Shown piece by piece: positions 10,308 to 20,439 of a stretch of 64,000 nt of DNA. The DNA is taken from NCBI GenBank assembly GCA_963575745.1, contig CAUYUJ010018311.1:51001-115000 (forward strand). The letters run 5' to 3'. The notes beneath the pieces were generated by a model. That model did not search any database, was not told the origin of the DNA, and was given only the letters and a program-made list of their open reading frames with translations. Within the stretch, counting starts at the first letter, position 1, and every line of letters begins with the position of its first letter. Position numbers and translations under genes: made by a program. This stretch comes from Prorocentrum cordatum (Eukaryota > Sar > Dinophyceae > Prorocentrales > Prorocentraceae).

Positions 10308-11475
10308 TCAGTGTAAACCCAAGACTCATCAACGATGTTGAAATGAACCCTCCCCCCAGCATCCCTCTTCGCAGGCCCCTACAAGGGCCCATTTCCACTG
10401 AAGGAATTGCCCCGTTGGGGGACAACCGTATGAACATCCTGAAGCGTGCCAAAGCACCTTTCGCTGGATTTCAACGCCACGAGTTAACCTGACTGCTACG
10501 CCTTGGTAATCGTGAATCGTGCCAGAACACCATTCCTGGGATATCAACACCGCGAATCAACGTAACTGTTGCGCCCTGGCCATCCCCAATCGCTTCAAAA
10601 CAAATTCTCTGGTGCGTGAACCATGGGAACCGATGAACCCCTTGCAAAACTTAAGAACGCATGTGCGCGGCGCTCAAGCGAGAGCCACATTTTGAGAACG
10701 ACCGGCCCCAATCAGTCAAACTCTTGCAAATGTTTGAAACGAGTGCGCGCGGCGCTAAGGCGAGAGCAGATGTTTGAAACCGACCAACCCTCAATCCGTG
10801 AATTTGCTGCAAATGTTCAAAGCGAATGCGCGCGGCGCTAAAGCGAGAGCCACATGTTGAAAACGACCCGCCCTCAATCCGTGAAGCTCTTACAAGTCCT
10901 TACACATGTTTGAAATCAATGTGCGCCACGCCAAGGAAAGAGCCACATTTTGAAATCGGCCCGCCCTCACTTCGTGAAGCGCTTGCAGATGTTTGAAACG
11001 AACGTGCGCGGCGCTCAAGCGAGAGCCACATTCTGAAAACGCCGCCCTCAATCCGTGAAGCTCGTCAATGTTTTGACACATGAGCGCAGCGCTAAGGCGA
11101 GAGACACATGTTCAAAACGGCCCGCCCTCCATATGTGAAACCGTTGTCAGTTTTTAAGCATGAGGGTCATAAGTGGCGTGGAAGTCTCAGGCGAAACGCC
11201 CGGCCCGCCCTTTCGACCAGCCTCGGGGCTCGACAGGGAGGAGTTATGTATAAGGAAAATGGAGGAGGAGGAAGAGGAGGAGGAGGAGGAGGAGGAGGAG
11301 AAGGAGGAGGAGGAGGAGAGAAGGAAGTGGAGGAGGAAGAGAAGCAGGCGGAGCAGGAGGATTAGGAGGAGGACGAGGAGGAGGGCGGGAGGGGGATGGA
11401 GGAGGAGGAGGAGGAGGGAGGAGGGGGGGAACAAGGAGGAGGAGGAGGAGGAGGAGGAGGAGGAGGAGGAGTGGG
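10308..11475 (+). repeat. Composite repeat copy 2, best preserved
   Basis: The L module (10308-10650) ends in 73-bp tandem subrepeats starting at 10441, 10514 and 10587 (GAAGCGTGCC, GAATCGTGCC, CAATCGCTTC). The satellite follows with cores GCGCGGCGCT or close variants at 10665, 10747, 10830, 10923, 11006 and 11084, which are spacings of 82, 83, 93, 83 and 78 bp. The R module (11161-11255) contains GCGAAACGCCCGGCCCGCCC and AGGGAGGAGTTATG. It is followed by about 220 bp of GGA repeats. No coding frame is conserved between copies. Confidence 0.75.
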
Positions 11476-11924
11476 AGCATAGGAGATGAACGTGCGTTGT
11501 CGCGTCACGGGTCCACGCCGAGTGCAATCTCGGCCCTCTGCCTCATTTAACGTCGCTTGCCCCTTACGCCTCGCGGGGGGGCGATTACCCAGGAGGAGGA
11601 GGAGGAGGAGGAGGAGGAGGAGGAGGAGACGGAGGAGGAGGAAGAGGAGGAGGAGGAGGAGAAGAAGGAGAAGAAGGAGGAGGAGGAATGGCGAGAATAC
11701 AGAGAGTAGGGGAGGACGACGATGACGGGGAGGACGAGGAGAATGGGAGATGACAAGACGAGGACAAACTAGGAGGCGCCTGTGAGCAGGATGGGGGTTT
11801 GTTTTCTCGGCTCCCCCTCTCCTCTCGACCCCATGTTAGTTATGTGATCCCTGCCGCCTGTGGAACTGCCAGGTCGTGAGTGCCGAGTGCCAAGATGAGG
11901 AGGCAGCGGGAGACATGATGATGA
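11476..11924. repeat. GGA tract and unassigned DNA
   Basis: A second GGA tract lies at about 11592-11690, followed by GACGA-rich DNA to 11765. The rest shows no gene. Confidence 0.6.
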
Positions 11925-12755
11925 GGAGGACCAGGGCAAACCCAGCATGTAACAACGAGTTTGCAATATACCTCATCTCCAAGCTACTTCTTTGCTCGTT
12001 CCTACAAGCGTTACTTTTCACTGCGTGACGCGTTCTCTCTGACAGACGAACACCCCATGGGCCCGCAATTTAGGCGGGAGCTACGTGTTGGAAGACATTC
12101 CCCTCTGTTACTCGAGCTGTAGACTGCGACAGGGTGGGGTCGTACAGTTCAAGGACATACCCAACGACAGCCCCGTCTGGAATGGAGCCGCCCTCCATAC
12201 TTCTCGCTGTTGTACGCACTTAGAGCGAAGTCTCACTCGATAGCCCCATTTGGTCAGGAACCGCCCTCCATCCGTAGAGCCGATGCCCAATCAGGTTGTA
12301 GTTCATACTTGTTGTTTTCAGGAAGTCCCAGGCTAGAGCTTAAACGCAAATAATAAACGACCTGCCCTCCATCCGTGCACTTGTCGGTTTTTGTTAAGTA
12401 GAGTGTGCGCGGCGCCAGGGAGAGAGCCCAGCTCTGAAAACGACTCGCCGTCCATCCGAGTTCTTTCGTTGGAAATGCGTACGGCGAGTTTGCGCGGTGC
12501 CAGCGCAAGAGTCCCATTTTGAGAGCCACCTGCCATCCATCCGTGCAGCTCTTGGAAGCGTCAAGCTTCAATATCGTAAACGATGAGGAAGCTTCAGGCT
12601 AAACGCCTGGCCCGCCCTGACGACACATCTGGTGGTGCGACAGGGAGGGGCTATCTGCAAGGAAGATGGATGGAGGATGGAAGCCTCGGCGGAGGAGGAG
12701 AAGGAGAGGGGGGAGAAGGAGGAGGAGGAGGAGGAGGAGGAGGCGAAGGAGGACA
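11925..12755 (+). repeat. Composite repeat copy 3, diverged L module
   Basis: The L module start (GAGGACCAGGGCAAACCCAG at about 11925) aligns with GAGGATCAGTGTAAACCC of copy 2, then diverges. Satellite monomers follow to about 12560 (TGTGCGCGGCGCCAGGGAGA at about 12400). The R module (12572-12665, CTAAACGCCTGGCCCGCCC) and a GGA tract (12683-12752) complete it. Confidence 0.6.
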
Positions 12756-12764
12756 ATTGTCATC

Positions 12765-13491
12765 CCTCCAGGATCCCTTTTCATAGGCCCCTACGCGGGT
12801 TCGTTTCCATTGAGGGAAGTGCCGCGTTGGGAGACAACCGTGTGGAAATACTGAATCGTGCCGAAGTATCATGCTCAATATTGGACGCCACGAATCAACT
12901 TCACTGTCGCGTCTTGACGATCCTGCATCGTGCAAGAACACCATTCCTAGGACTCCAGCACCGCGAATGAACGTAACGGTTGCGCCCTGATAATCTCGAA
13001 TCGCTCCAACACCGTTCCTGGCCCCTCCAACTATGAGACTCAGGGTAACTCTTGTAACGTGTTAAAACTCGTGCGCGCGACGCTAAGGCGATAGCCACAT
13101 TTTGGAAAGGAACCGCCTTCAATCCTTGAAGCTCTTGCAATTGACGAATATTCGCTGCGCTAATGCGAGACCCACATCTTGAAAACGGACCGCCCTCAGT
13201 CTGTGAAGTCTACGCAGTGTCCTAGAACGAATGTGCGCGGCGCTAAGGCGAGAGCCACATCTTAAAAACCACCCGCCCTCCATTTGTAAACATGTTGCCA
13301 TGTTTGAAGGTTCAGGCTCATAAGTGGTAAGGCAGTCACAGGCGATCTGCCCAGCCCGCTCTTCCGACTGGCCTCGGGGTGCGACAGGGAGGAGTTATTC
13401 ATAAGGAACAGGAGCGGAGGGATACGAGGGAGAGGGAGGAGGAGGAGAAGGAGGAGGAGGAGGAGGAGGAGGAGGAGGAGGAGAAGGAAGA
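12765..13491 (+). repeat. Composite repeat copy 4
   Basis: The L module (12765-13060) carries the subrepeats GAATCGTGCCGAAGTATCAT and GCATCGTGCAAGAACACCAT. Satellite monomers run to about 13305 (GTGCGCGGCGCTAAGGCGAG near 13232), then the R module (13305-13405) and a GGA tract (13436-13491) that abuts an exon-like island. Confidence 0.7.
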
Positions 13492-13499
13492 GGCGCGAG

Positions 13500-13712
13500 T
13501 GTGCCGAGGCCGCCTGGTGCTACAGCCCATCGGGCTTCTCGCCGGGGCACCTCCGCGCGCTCCGGGACTTCGCCTCCGAGCACTGGGCGCCCCTCTTCGA
13601 CGGCCTCTTGCCCGCGCGCCTGGACCACACGGGTCCTGCGGCAGGCGCGTGCCACCTCGGCGTGGCGGCGGAGCGGGCGCGGGCGTTCAGGGTTGAACAC
13701 CCCCATAACCCC
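13500..13712 (+). CDS. Exon-like coding island, GC3-rich
   Basis: The frame beginning TGT GCC GAG reads CAEAAWCYSPSGFSPGHLRA, LRDFASEHWAPLFDGLLPAR and LDHTGPAAGACHLGVAAERA, then ARAFRVEHPHNPSQ. Third positions are about 90% G or C, and the composition is that of a globular protein, unlike the poly-amino-acid frames around it. An AG at 13498-13499 could be the acceptor. A possible donor is the GT in TTCAGGGTTGAAC (about 13700). The left flank is GGA repeat and the right flank is CTC repeat. I do not recognise the family. It is most likely an internal exon of a host gene, on the plus strand. Confidence 0.5.
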
Positions 13713-13719
13713 AGCCAGG

Positions 13720-13913
13720 ACCTCCTCCTCCTCTCTCTTTCCTACTCACTCCTCCTCATTATCCTCCTCCTCCTCCTCTCCTCCTCTCCTCCTCCCCCTC
13801 CGCCTCCTCCTGCCTCCTCCTCCTCCTCCTCTCCTCCTCCGCCTCCTCCTCTGCCTCCTCCTCCTCTCCTCCCTCCTCCTCCTCCTCCTCATCATCATCA
13901 TCATCATCATCAT

Positions 13914-13971
<58 letters not shown>

Positions 13972-14173
13972 GGTGTCTCTTCTTCCTATACCTCCTCCTA
14001 CTTGTTCTCCTCGTCCTCCGCTTCATCCTCCTCATCTTCATCTTCATCTTCATCATCATCGTCATCATCATCATCACCATCTTTCATCAACCTCATCAGC
14101 AGCATCACCATCATCAGCATCATCAAATGAAGCAGCATCATCATCAGCCATCACCCATCATCATTACCACCAC

Positions 14174-14251
<78 letters not shown>

Positions 14252-14263
14252 TATCATCATCAC

Positions 14264-14357
<94 letters not shown>

Positions 14358-14640
14358 ATCGCCATCATCATCCTCACCCTCGTCCTCATCCGCATCTTCT
14401 TCTTCCTCCTCTTCCTCCTCGGGGCCCTCCTCCTCCTCCTCCCCAGGTTTTCGTCTTCCGCCTCCTCCTCCTCCTTCTCCTCAGGTTCTCTTCCTCCTCC
14501 TCTTCCGCCTCCTCCTTCTCTTCCTGATCCTCCTCCTCGGGCTCAATTTCTCATCCACCTCCTCACCATCATCCTCGTCCTCATCCTCATCCTATTACTC
14601 CTCCTCCTGCTCCCGCATCCTCCTCGTCGCGCCCCTGTTC
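13720..14640 (+). repeat. Long CTC / ATC / GTC pyrimidine-rich array
   Basis: CTC repeats (13722-13890) pass into ATC (13891-13970, 14180-14217, 14270-14320), GTC (14218-14250) and GTC-ATC mixtures, then CTC again to 14640. The strand is the reverse of the GGA tracts to the left. The open frames are poly-Ile, poly-His, poly-Ser or poly-Leu. Confidence 0.9.
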
Positions 14641-14899
14641 CTCGGGTTCTCTTCCTTCACCACGTTTTTGTGCGTTGGCCAGGCCTTATGTGTGCACATG
14701 CGGCGCCCTTGCAGTGGAAGGATGTCAACGAGTCGGGTCAAAAAAGGCACATGGCGGGCGCCGCGGAAAATGACAGAGTGCGAGCGTAGGACGATACTGT
14801 TAGTGAGAGTAGGCGCCTGCGAGGTGGGACGACACTCACCTTTGTGGAAGGCAACAGCAGCAGGAACGATATTCAATAGCGGTAACAGCCTTAAGATCG
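14641..14899. other. Unassigned DNA
   Basis: No repeat or gene is recognised between the pyrimidine array and the LINE relic. Confidence 0.4.
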
Positions 14900-15480
14900 T
14901 TGGTGGGTGTCGCCGCAGCAGGCCAGATAGAGAAGGACGGCACGGACCTTAGCAAGTAACGAGGTATGAGTGCATTGGGTGGCGACGTCGTTGTAGAACA
15001 ACATCTGTGCACAGAGTAGCTCCGTCGACATCATCGCGAAATAACGCAGCGCATCTCGGAGTTGGGGCCACAGAAGCGCTTGGGAGGGTCGACTACCGCG
15101 CTGCCTTCTTGAGCCCCAAGGGGACCTCGGCATTACCATATTGCTAGTGCCGATTCCATTCTCCGAGGAGCTTATCCACCGCCTTATCACCCTGAAGTGG
15201 TAGCCCGTCCTCTCCCATCAATTGCGGGAGGGGGTCGTGTCTTTGCAGTACTTGTGCGCAGCTTTCCCCCCCTTCGCTTCAGCGCCCCTGGCACGTTCTC
15301 TCCATCTCTGCAAACGGTCCTTGGCGGCTTCGCGGATCACAAACGCAGCCTGTCAATGTCAGCCAGTGCCCGCTCAAAGCGTTCAACGGCAGCCACGTGC
15401 CAACGCCAAATCAATAACTTCACAGAGCCGTCGCCTGGGTAGATACAGGTTTGTGTACTCCACCGCCACCCTCCGATGAT
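14900..15480 (-). pseudogene. LINE linker relic
   Basis: On the minus strand, open fragments in shifting frames read RWHVAAVERFERALADIDRL, then FVIREAAKDRLQRWRERARG, and later KAVDKLLGEWNRH. These resemble the helical linker between EEP and RT in this type of LINE (compare the RFKEWVDSPEAL and HKRKHWEAIW blocks of LINE-A). A one-base shift near 15345 and stops near 15230 and 15145 break it. No catalytic motif remains, so the assignment is tentative. Confidence 0.4.
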
Positions 15481-15519
15481 GACACCCGCCTCCCCCAGAA
15501 TGCCTGGCTGGTACGAGCG

Positions 15520-15732
15520 CTGCTCGTGGTACAAGCAATGGAGGTGAGGGGTGAGGGTGAAAACTGCAGTTCGGGGTCAGACCATGTGGGGACTCAAGTG
15601 TGCACGCGGTGTGTGTGTGTGTGTGTGTGTGCTGCGGTAGGGTGTTAAGATTTACCCCTAACCTGCAGAAAAGAAAGCATGCAATCCTCGGGCTGCGACC
15701 CAGGGTGTTGCAGGATTACCCCGAACCTGCGT

Positions 15733-15763
<31 letters not shown>

Positions 15764-15800
15764 GGTGCCACCAGCGTGTCAGGGCCGCGCGGAAGGTGGA
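15520..15800 (+). repeat. Duplicated block, copy 1
   Basis: This block is homologous to 16517-16760. Shared phrases include CAGTTCGGGGTC, AAGTGTGCAC, CAGAAAAGAAAGC, CGGGCTGCGACCCA and GGTGCCACCAGCGTGTC. This copy has gained (GT)n at 15609-15632 and (GA)n at 15734-15763, which copy 2 lacks. No gene is seen. Confidence 0.7.
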
Positions 15801-15810
15801 GGTGCAACGC

Positions 15811-16512
15811 TCACCAGTGATGTATGTCTGAAACAAAAGCATGGAGAACAAGAAGGCAGTGGGCATACATTGCTTCAAGTGGCCACGTTCCTGGGTGAGT
15901 ATGCCAGAGATGAGACAAAGCAGCTAAAGCGCGTAGTGAAGCAGTTCTTGAAGTGTTGCTTTGGATTGTTGCGTAGGGTGCATTGCTAGCATAGTGGGAG
16001 GTGCTGCAACGGACGGTGTGCAGCGAGAATCCCACAACTGTAACGTGGGCATAGTGTTCACGTGTCCAGGGTTGTGGAGCAAAAAAGCTAGACTGCATGC
16101 ACATCGCTTCAAGCTTCGTAGCGACAGTACGGCTGGACAAGTCAAAATTGTAAAGACTCTCGTGCCAGCAGCAGGCCCGCTCTTTTAGCCAACAGTAGGC
16201 CCGCGCTTTGGTTCCTAGGTGGAGGGGCCACCGGACAAGGAAATAATGAACACTGGTGTAATACGAGTCAGCGTTGAAGTATCTGGTGGCTACTGAGCAT
16301 ATGGACGCAGCATGTACCTCTGAAAGACGACACAAAACAAGGCACCAGAGATTCAGTACAAGCTGCTTCAAGTAGGCACCTGCTGTTGCTGAGGCTGGCC
16401 TGTGAGGTCGGCCAGGCAAAGTTTGTAACCAGTGTGGTAAGGACAGGCTAAAACGTGGCGTGATAACGCCAAACGGGCTGGGGCTGTCCTGTGGTCCTTC
16501 AGTGACCGCCAA
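15811..16512. other. Unassigned DNA between the duplicated blocks
   Basis: A 233-codon frame is open on the minus strand, but its sequence (many Cys, His, Tyr and Trp, no motif) does not look like a real protein. Short internal repeats (GCTTCAAGTGGCC, GCTTCAAGCTTCG, GCTTCAAGTAGGC) recur. No call is made. Confidence 0.35.
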
Positions 16513-16516
16513 TCCA

Positions 16517-16760
16517 CGCGTTGCTTATGGTAAAACAACGGAGGTGAGGGTTGAAAAAACAGCAGTTCGGGGTCGGACCCTGTGTGGACCCAAGTGTGCA
16601 CGGCGTGTGTTGCGGTAGGGCTTTTAAGGCTTACCCCAAACCGACAGAAAAGAAAGCAGGCAATCTTCGGGCTGCGACCCAAGGCTTTGCAGGATAACCC
16701 CGAACTTGCGTAAAGAGAGAGGTGCCACCAGCGTGTCGGGGCCGCGCGGAAGGGAGGGTG
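16517..16760 (+). repeat. Duplicated block, copy 2
   Basis: Second copy of the block at 15520-15800, same orientation, about 1 kb away. It lacks the GT and GA expansions, so those arose after the duplication or were lost here. Confidence 0.7.
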
Positions 16761-16927
16761 CAGGGCATCAGGGAGTGTCCTCCACCACCTCCTCCTACTC
16801 CTCCTCCTCCTCCCTCCTCGTGCATCCTCCTCCTCCTCCTCCTCCTCCTCCTCCGCCGTTTTGCGTGCTCGCCAGCCGTCCTTCCCCATCACCCCCAACT
16901 ATGACCCCCCGCTCCCGACCTAGTGCT

Positions 16928-17015
16928 CCAGGGGGTCCTGGCTGGGGGTGGGGGTGCTGTTTGAGGTTCTCAGTGGCGAAAAAGCCATTCTTACCCCCCC
17001 AGCCAGGACCCCTGG
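16928..17015. repeat. Inverted repeat with 23-bp arms
   Basis: Arm 16928-16950 (contains GGGGTCCTGGCTGGGGG) pairs with arm 16993-17015 (contains CCCCCAGCCAGGACCCC) around a 42-bp loop. A third, direct copy of the arm lies at about 17032-17050. It may be the remains of a foldback element or a structured RNA; the sequence alone does not decide. Confidence 0.55.
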
Positions 17016-17159
17016 ATCACAATGTCGAGAGAAGGGGTCCTGGCTGTGGGTGGGAGTGGGTTGTGGTGTCCTCATCTGCTGGCTTGTTTTGGGCCTGGGG
17101 GCCCTCAGACAGCAACCGACGGCCGATGACGAGAAAGTCAGTCGAAAGATGAGGTCGAC

Positions 17160-17357
17160 AGCCCCTGGCGACCTCCGAGAGCGGATGCTTTTCAATGTTG
17201 AATGTTTCACGCGGTGTCGAAAGCCAGGGCCACACGTCGTCGTGGCAGGAGCTTGCCGCAGGTTGGGCGTTGTTAGAATGTGGTTCGCGTTCGACGCCCA
17301 CGCCGGAGAAGCGATGGTTGTCAGGAGGAGGAGGAGGAGGAGGAGGAGGAGGAGGAG
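17160..17357 (+). repeat. Unassigned DNA ending in a GGA tract
   Basis: About 12 GGA units at 17323-17357. The preceding 150 bp is open on both strands but has no decisive coding bias. Confidence 0.5.
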
Positions 17358-18411
17358 CTATAAATCATATTGCTCGCATCAGGAGCAGGATGATTATCCG
17401 AAATCAAGGTTTGGGATGTCGTTGGCCCTTCCGAGGCTTCCAGGAGGCTTCTCGCCGCCACGGCTGGATTCCCCTCGAAGTTCTAGTCGGAACACACCCT
17501 GGGCAGGTCGACGGGGCGATTTTCGCAATCAGCAATCCCGACGATTGGCTCTTTATAGCCTATGATAGGTTCCCATCGGCCAATGCACAGGCTATGTATA
17601 GGCCTGCCATAGGCTTGTGGACAGGCCATCCACAGGCCTAAGGAAGAGGAGCAGCTGGAGGGCGAGGAGCAGCCGAGCATCTGCGCAGCAGCACTAGGGT
17701 GAGGAGCAGCTGATCAGTTGAGCAGGAACGGTTGCGCAGGAGCTGGAAGATGAGGAACGATTGCGAGGGTGACTCGAGCGGTGATTATCATGCCCCACTT
17801 CCATAACTCATGACTCGAGTAATGGCCCGATGACCAAGCCAGCAGGGTGGGGGATCGGTTCGGGCAAGCAGGCACTTCTTACATAATGGGGGGCGTCCTC
17901 CTCCACCTCGGCCTTGTTCTCGCTCCCTCCCCTGCCGCGACAAGAGACAATGAGGGCACCTTTCCCCCCACCCTCCCCGCCTGCTCAGGGGACCTGTGCA
18001 TGGGTAATCCGCGACCCCCCTGTCGCTAAGGACAAGTCTCCAACCTCCATCGGCGAGCTCAAGGCTTCCTTCGACGGGGCCATTGTTGCGGGGTACAACA
18101 TTTTGTACTACGCCTCTTGCGAGTTGGGCCGTTTAATGTCCACCAACCTGCAACACCAATAACGATCTCTTGAAACACGTGATCAACCCCTCCCGATCAT
18201 GTGGCCAGTTCACGCCATCTGCTTGCCATGGATCCGTGCCAGCGTGAGTCCCAAACAATGGGTTCTTGCACTACGCGGGCGGTGCTATAGCTTCGGCCAT
18301 AAGACGTTAGGAAGTCGACGCTCCCCCCACACGTAGAACCTTCTCGACAGTTTTCTGGTTGGTCTTGGGCCCGACTGCGATGGGTTCGCATCCGCTAGCG
18401 ATATGTGTATT
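17358..18411. other. Unassigned DNA with one weak coding candidate
   Basis: At 17970-18162 (plus) a frame reads GTCAWVIRDPPVAKDKSPTS and IGELKASFDGAIVAGYNILY before a stop. It looks protein-like but has no recognised domain, start or splice signal. Direct repeats of GGCCTRTG/CCAATGCACAGGC type occur at about 17580-17640. Nothing else is supported. Confidence 0.3.
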
Positions 18412-18850
18412 GATGCATGCATACATGTATGCATGTATGCATGTTTGTGTGCATGCATGTATGTATGTATGCATGTAGGTATGTATGTACGTATATGGAT
18501 GTACGTAAATACGTGTGTACTGGTGTGGTGTGATGTGGTAGGTTATGCGTGTATGTCATGTATGTAAGGTATGCATGTATGCACGTTGTATGTAGGTAGG
18601 TACGTATGTGTGTATGCGTGTGTGACTGTAGGCAGGTATGGACGGATGTATGGGTGTGTGTACTTATGTATGCATGCATGAATGCACGTATGTATGCACG
18701 ATACATGCATTATACATGTACGTACACATGTACATGCATGCGTGCATGCGTATATGCATGCATGTACGTTTGTATGTATGTATGCATGCATGCATGCATG
18801 CATGTATGTATGTATGTGTATGTATGTGTGTATGTATGTGTATATGTCTA
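18412..18850 (+). repeat. ATGT/ATGC tetranucleotide array
   Basis: About 440 bp of imperfect TATG/CATG repeat. Another array of the same type lies at 60918-61480. Met/Tyr/Cys/Val-only frames across it are artefacts. Confidence 0.9.
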
Positions 18851-18974
18851 TATTTTCCCTACCTTGGCTCTGCCTAGAAGGGTTCTTACTCTCTTGGCTT
18901 AAAGGGGCCGGGCAGTGGGCTCCGCCCCGGGCGGTTCCCCCAGGATCCGCCCCGCGGTTCCCCCAGTTGCGTCC

Positions 18975-19405
18975 CCTTATCTTAGCGTTGCTTATCTCAT
19001 CTTAGCTTAGCTTATTTCATCTTAGCTTAGCTTAGCTTCATCTTAGCTCAGGTTTATCTTAGCTTAGCTTACCTTCATCTTAGCTTCGCTGAGCTTTAGG
19101 ATAGCAGAGCACAGCATAGCATAGCATAGCGTAGCATAGCATAGCGCAGCACAGCATATCATAGCATAGCCTAGCATAGCATAGCATCGCGCAGCATAGC
19201 ATAGCATAGCATAGCATAGCGCAGCACAGCACAGCACAACATATCACAGCGCAGCATAGCATAGCAGAGCAGAGCAGAGCATAGCATAGCATAGCAGCAA
19301 AACAAAGGCAAAGCAACAGCAGCGACAGCAAAGCAAAGCACAAGCAACGCAAAGCAAAGCAAAGCAAAGCAAAAGCAGAAGCAAAGCAAAGGAAAGGCAA
19401 AACAA
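18975..19405 (+). repeat. TTAGC, AGCAT and AAAGC pentanucleotide arrays
   Basis: Three related pentamer arrays follow each other: CTTAGCTTAG-type (18975-19090), AGCATAGCAT-type (19095-19290) and AAAGCAAAGC-type (19300-19400). The last also appears inside the following ORF (20165-20215). Confidence 0.85.
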
Positions 19406-19526
19406 AAGCAATGTGCGACAGATGCCGAGCTAGCCTCGAAGGCCGGACCGGAGCCCCCGCAAGCAGTGCCTTCCGTAACAATTTCGGCTCAAGTCCGGAG
19501 GCTTTGCCACACAGCCGCCCGCGTTC

Positions 19527-20435
19527 ATGCCCCGAGGTTGGCGGAGTGAGGCGTTCAGCGGTGCTGCACAGCCCGCCTCGGCACCAGGTGGTGCTGCACA
19601 GCCCACCCAGCTTGTTGTGGCCATCGATGTGGGCGACGTCGCGTCCAAGCGGAACGACGATCAGCGGGTTGAAGGCAGCAAGATGTACACGGCTATCGAG
19701 GATGGCTTCTGGGCGTTCGTTGTGCTCTTTGCGGCTGAGTACGGCCTGCAAGATATGCACGTCATCAGTCGCACGACGCGGGGCACGTGGTACTCGCACG
19801 ATGCCCGCCTGGGCAGGGTAGAGGCGTTGGTCGTCAGGCTGATCCGGAGCGCAGGCTTGCTCGAGATGGGGATGCCTGGCGCGAACATCCATTTGACGTC
19901 TGAGAAGAGCGGGGGGGATGGAAAGGGTGTTGCTTCTCGGCACTTGCAGCTGACCCACCTGCTCGACAACGATCTCGAGCGCTTGTGGAGTGTCTTGAAC
20001 GGCGGAGTTGGCAACTCGGGCCTGTCGATCAGGCGGAGCAAGGGCCGCGTCATCCAGTGCACGCGCGTCCGCCCTGTGCGCAGCAGGCGGTGGTTCGATG
20101 AAGACGACGACTGGCTGGAAAGGTGCGACTCGCGGTTCCGGGTTGCCGAATACTTCCAGCTTGGGCCACTGCAAAAGCAAACGCAAAAGCAAGAGCAAAA
20201 GCAAAGGCAAGGCAACGCAAATCAACAACAAAACCAACGCGAAAGTGTAGATGTATATGTAGATGTAGGTGTAGGTGTAGATGTAGATGTAAATGTAGGT
20301 GTCGATCTAGGTGTAGATGTAGATGTAGATGTGCGTATCGCTGTTGATGTAGATGTAGATGCAGGTGTAGATGTTAATGTAGCTGTCGGTGTAGATGCAG
20401 ATGTTGCTTTCCTAGATGCTCCAACTCCTAGGTAG
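19527..20435 (+). CDS. HAD-like domain protein with repeat-encoded tail
   Basis: This 302-codon frame starts at an ATG. Residues about 28-190 resemble a HAD-superfamily fold. VVAIDVGDV (about 29-37) stands where the nucleophile and acid Asp pair is expected. MHVISRT (about 77-83) fits the Ser/Thr motif, and LTHLLDNDLERL (about 144-155) fits the C-terminal acidic motif that binds magnesium. Similar proteins, as I recall, occur as hypothetical families in dinoflagellates. GC3 is about 75-80% over this part. From about residue 212 the protein becomes a Gln/Lys stretch written by AAAGC-type repeats, then a Val-Asp tail written by GTAGAT hexamers. The real gene may therefore end earlier or continue by splicing. 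The start is unproven, and an upstream exon is possible. Enzymatic activity cannot be inferred. Confidence 0.5.
   Translation: MPRGWRSEAFSGAAQPASAPGGAAQPTQLVVAIDVGDVASKRNDDQRVEGSKMYTAIEDGFWAFVVLFAAEYGLQDMHVISRTTRGTWYSHDARLGRVEALVVRLIRSAGLLEMGMPGANIHLTSEKSGGDGKGVASRHLQLTHLLDNDLERLWSVLNGGVGNSGLSIRRSKGRVIQCTRVRPVRSRRWFDEDDDWLERCDSRFRVAEYFQLGPLQKQTQKQEQKQRQGNANQQQNQRESVDVYVDVGVGVDVDVNVGVDLGVDVDVDVRIAVDVDVDAGVDVNVAVGVDADVAFLDAPTPR
20236..20420 (+). repeat. GTAGAT hexanucleotide repeat
   Basis: About 28 imperfect GTAGAT/GTAGGT units. It stays in frame with the upstream ORF and encodes the Val-Asp tail. Confidence 0.85.
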
Positions 20436-20439
20436 GGTC

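Noticed and set aside
13608-14789. 393-codon open frame
   Set aside because: Beyond the first 40 codons it is poly-His, poly-Ile and poly-Val from triplet arrays.
15811-16512. 233-codon minus ORF
   Set aside because: Unusual residue composition, no motif, lies between duplicated non-coding blocks.
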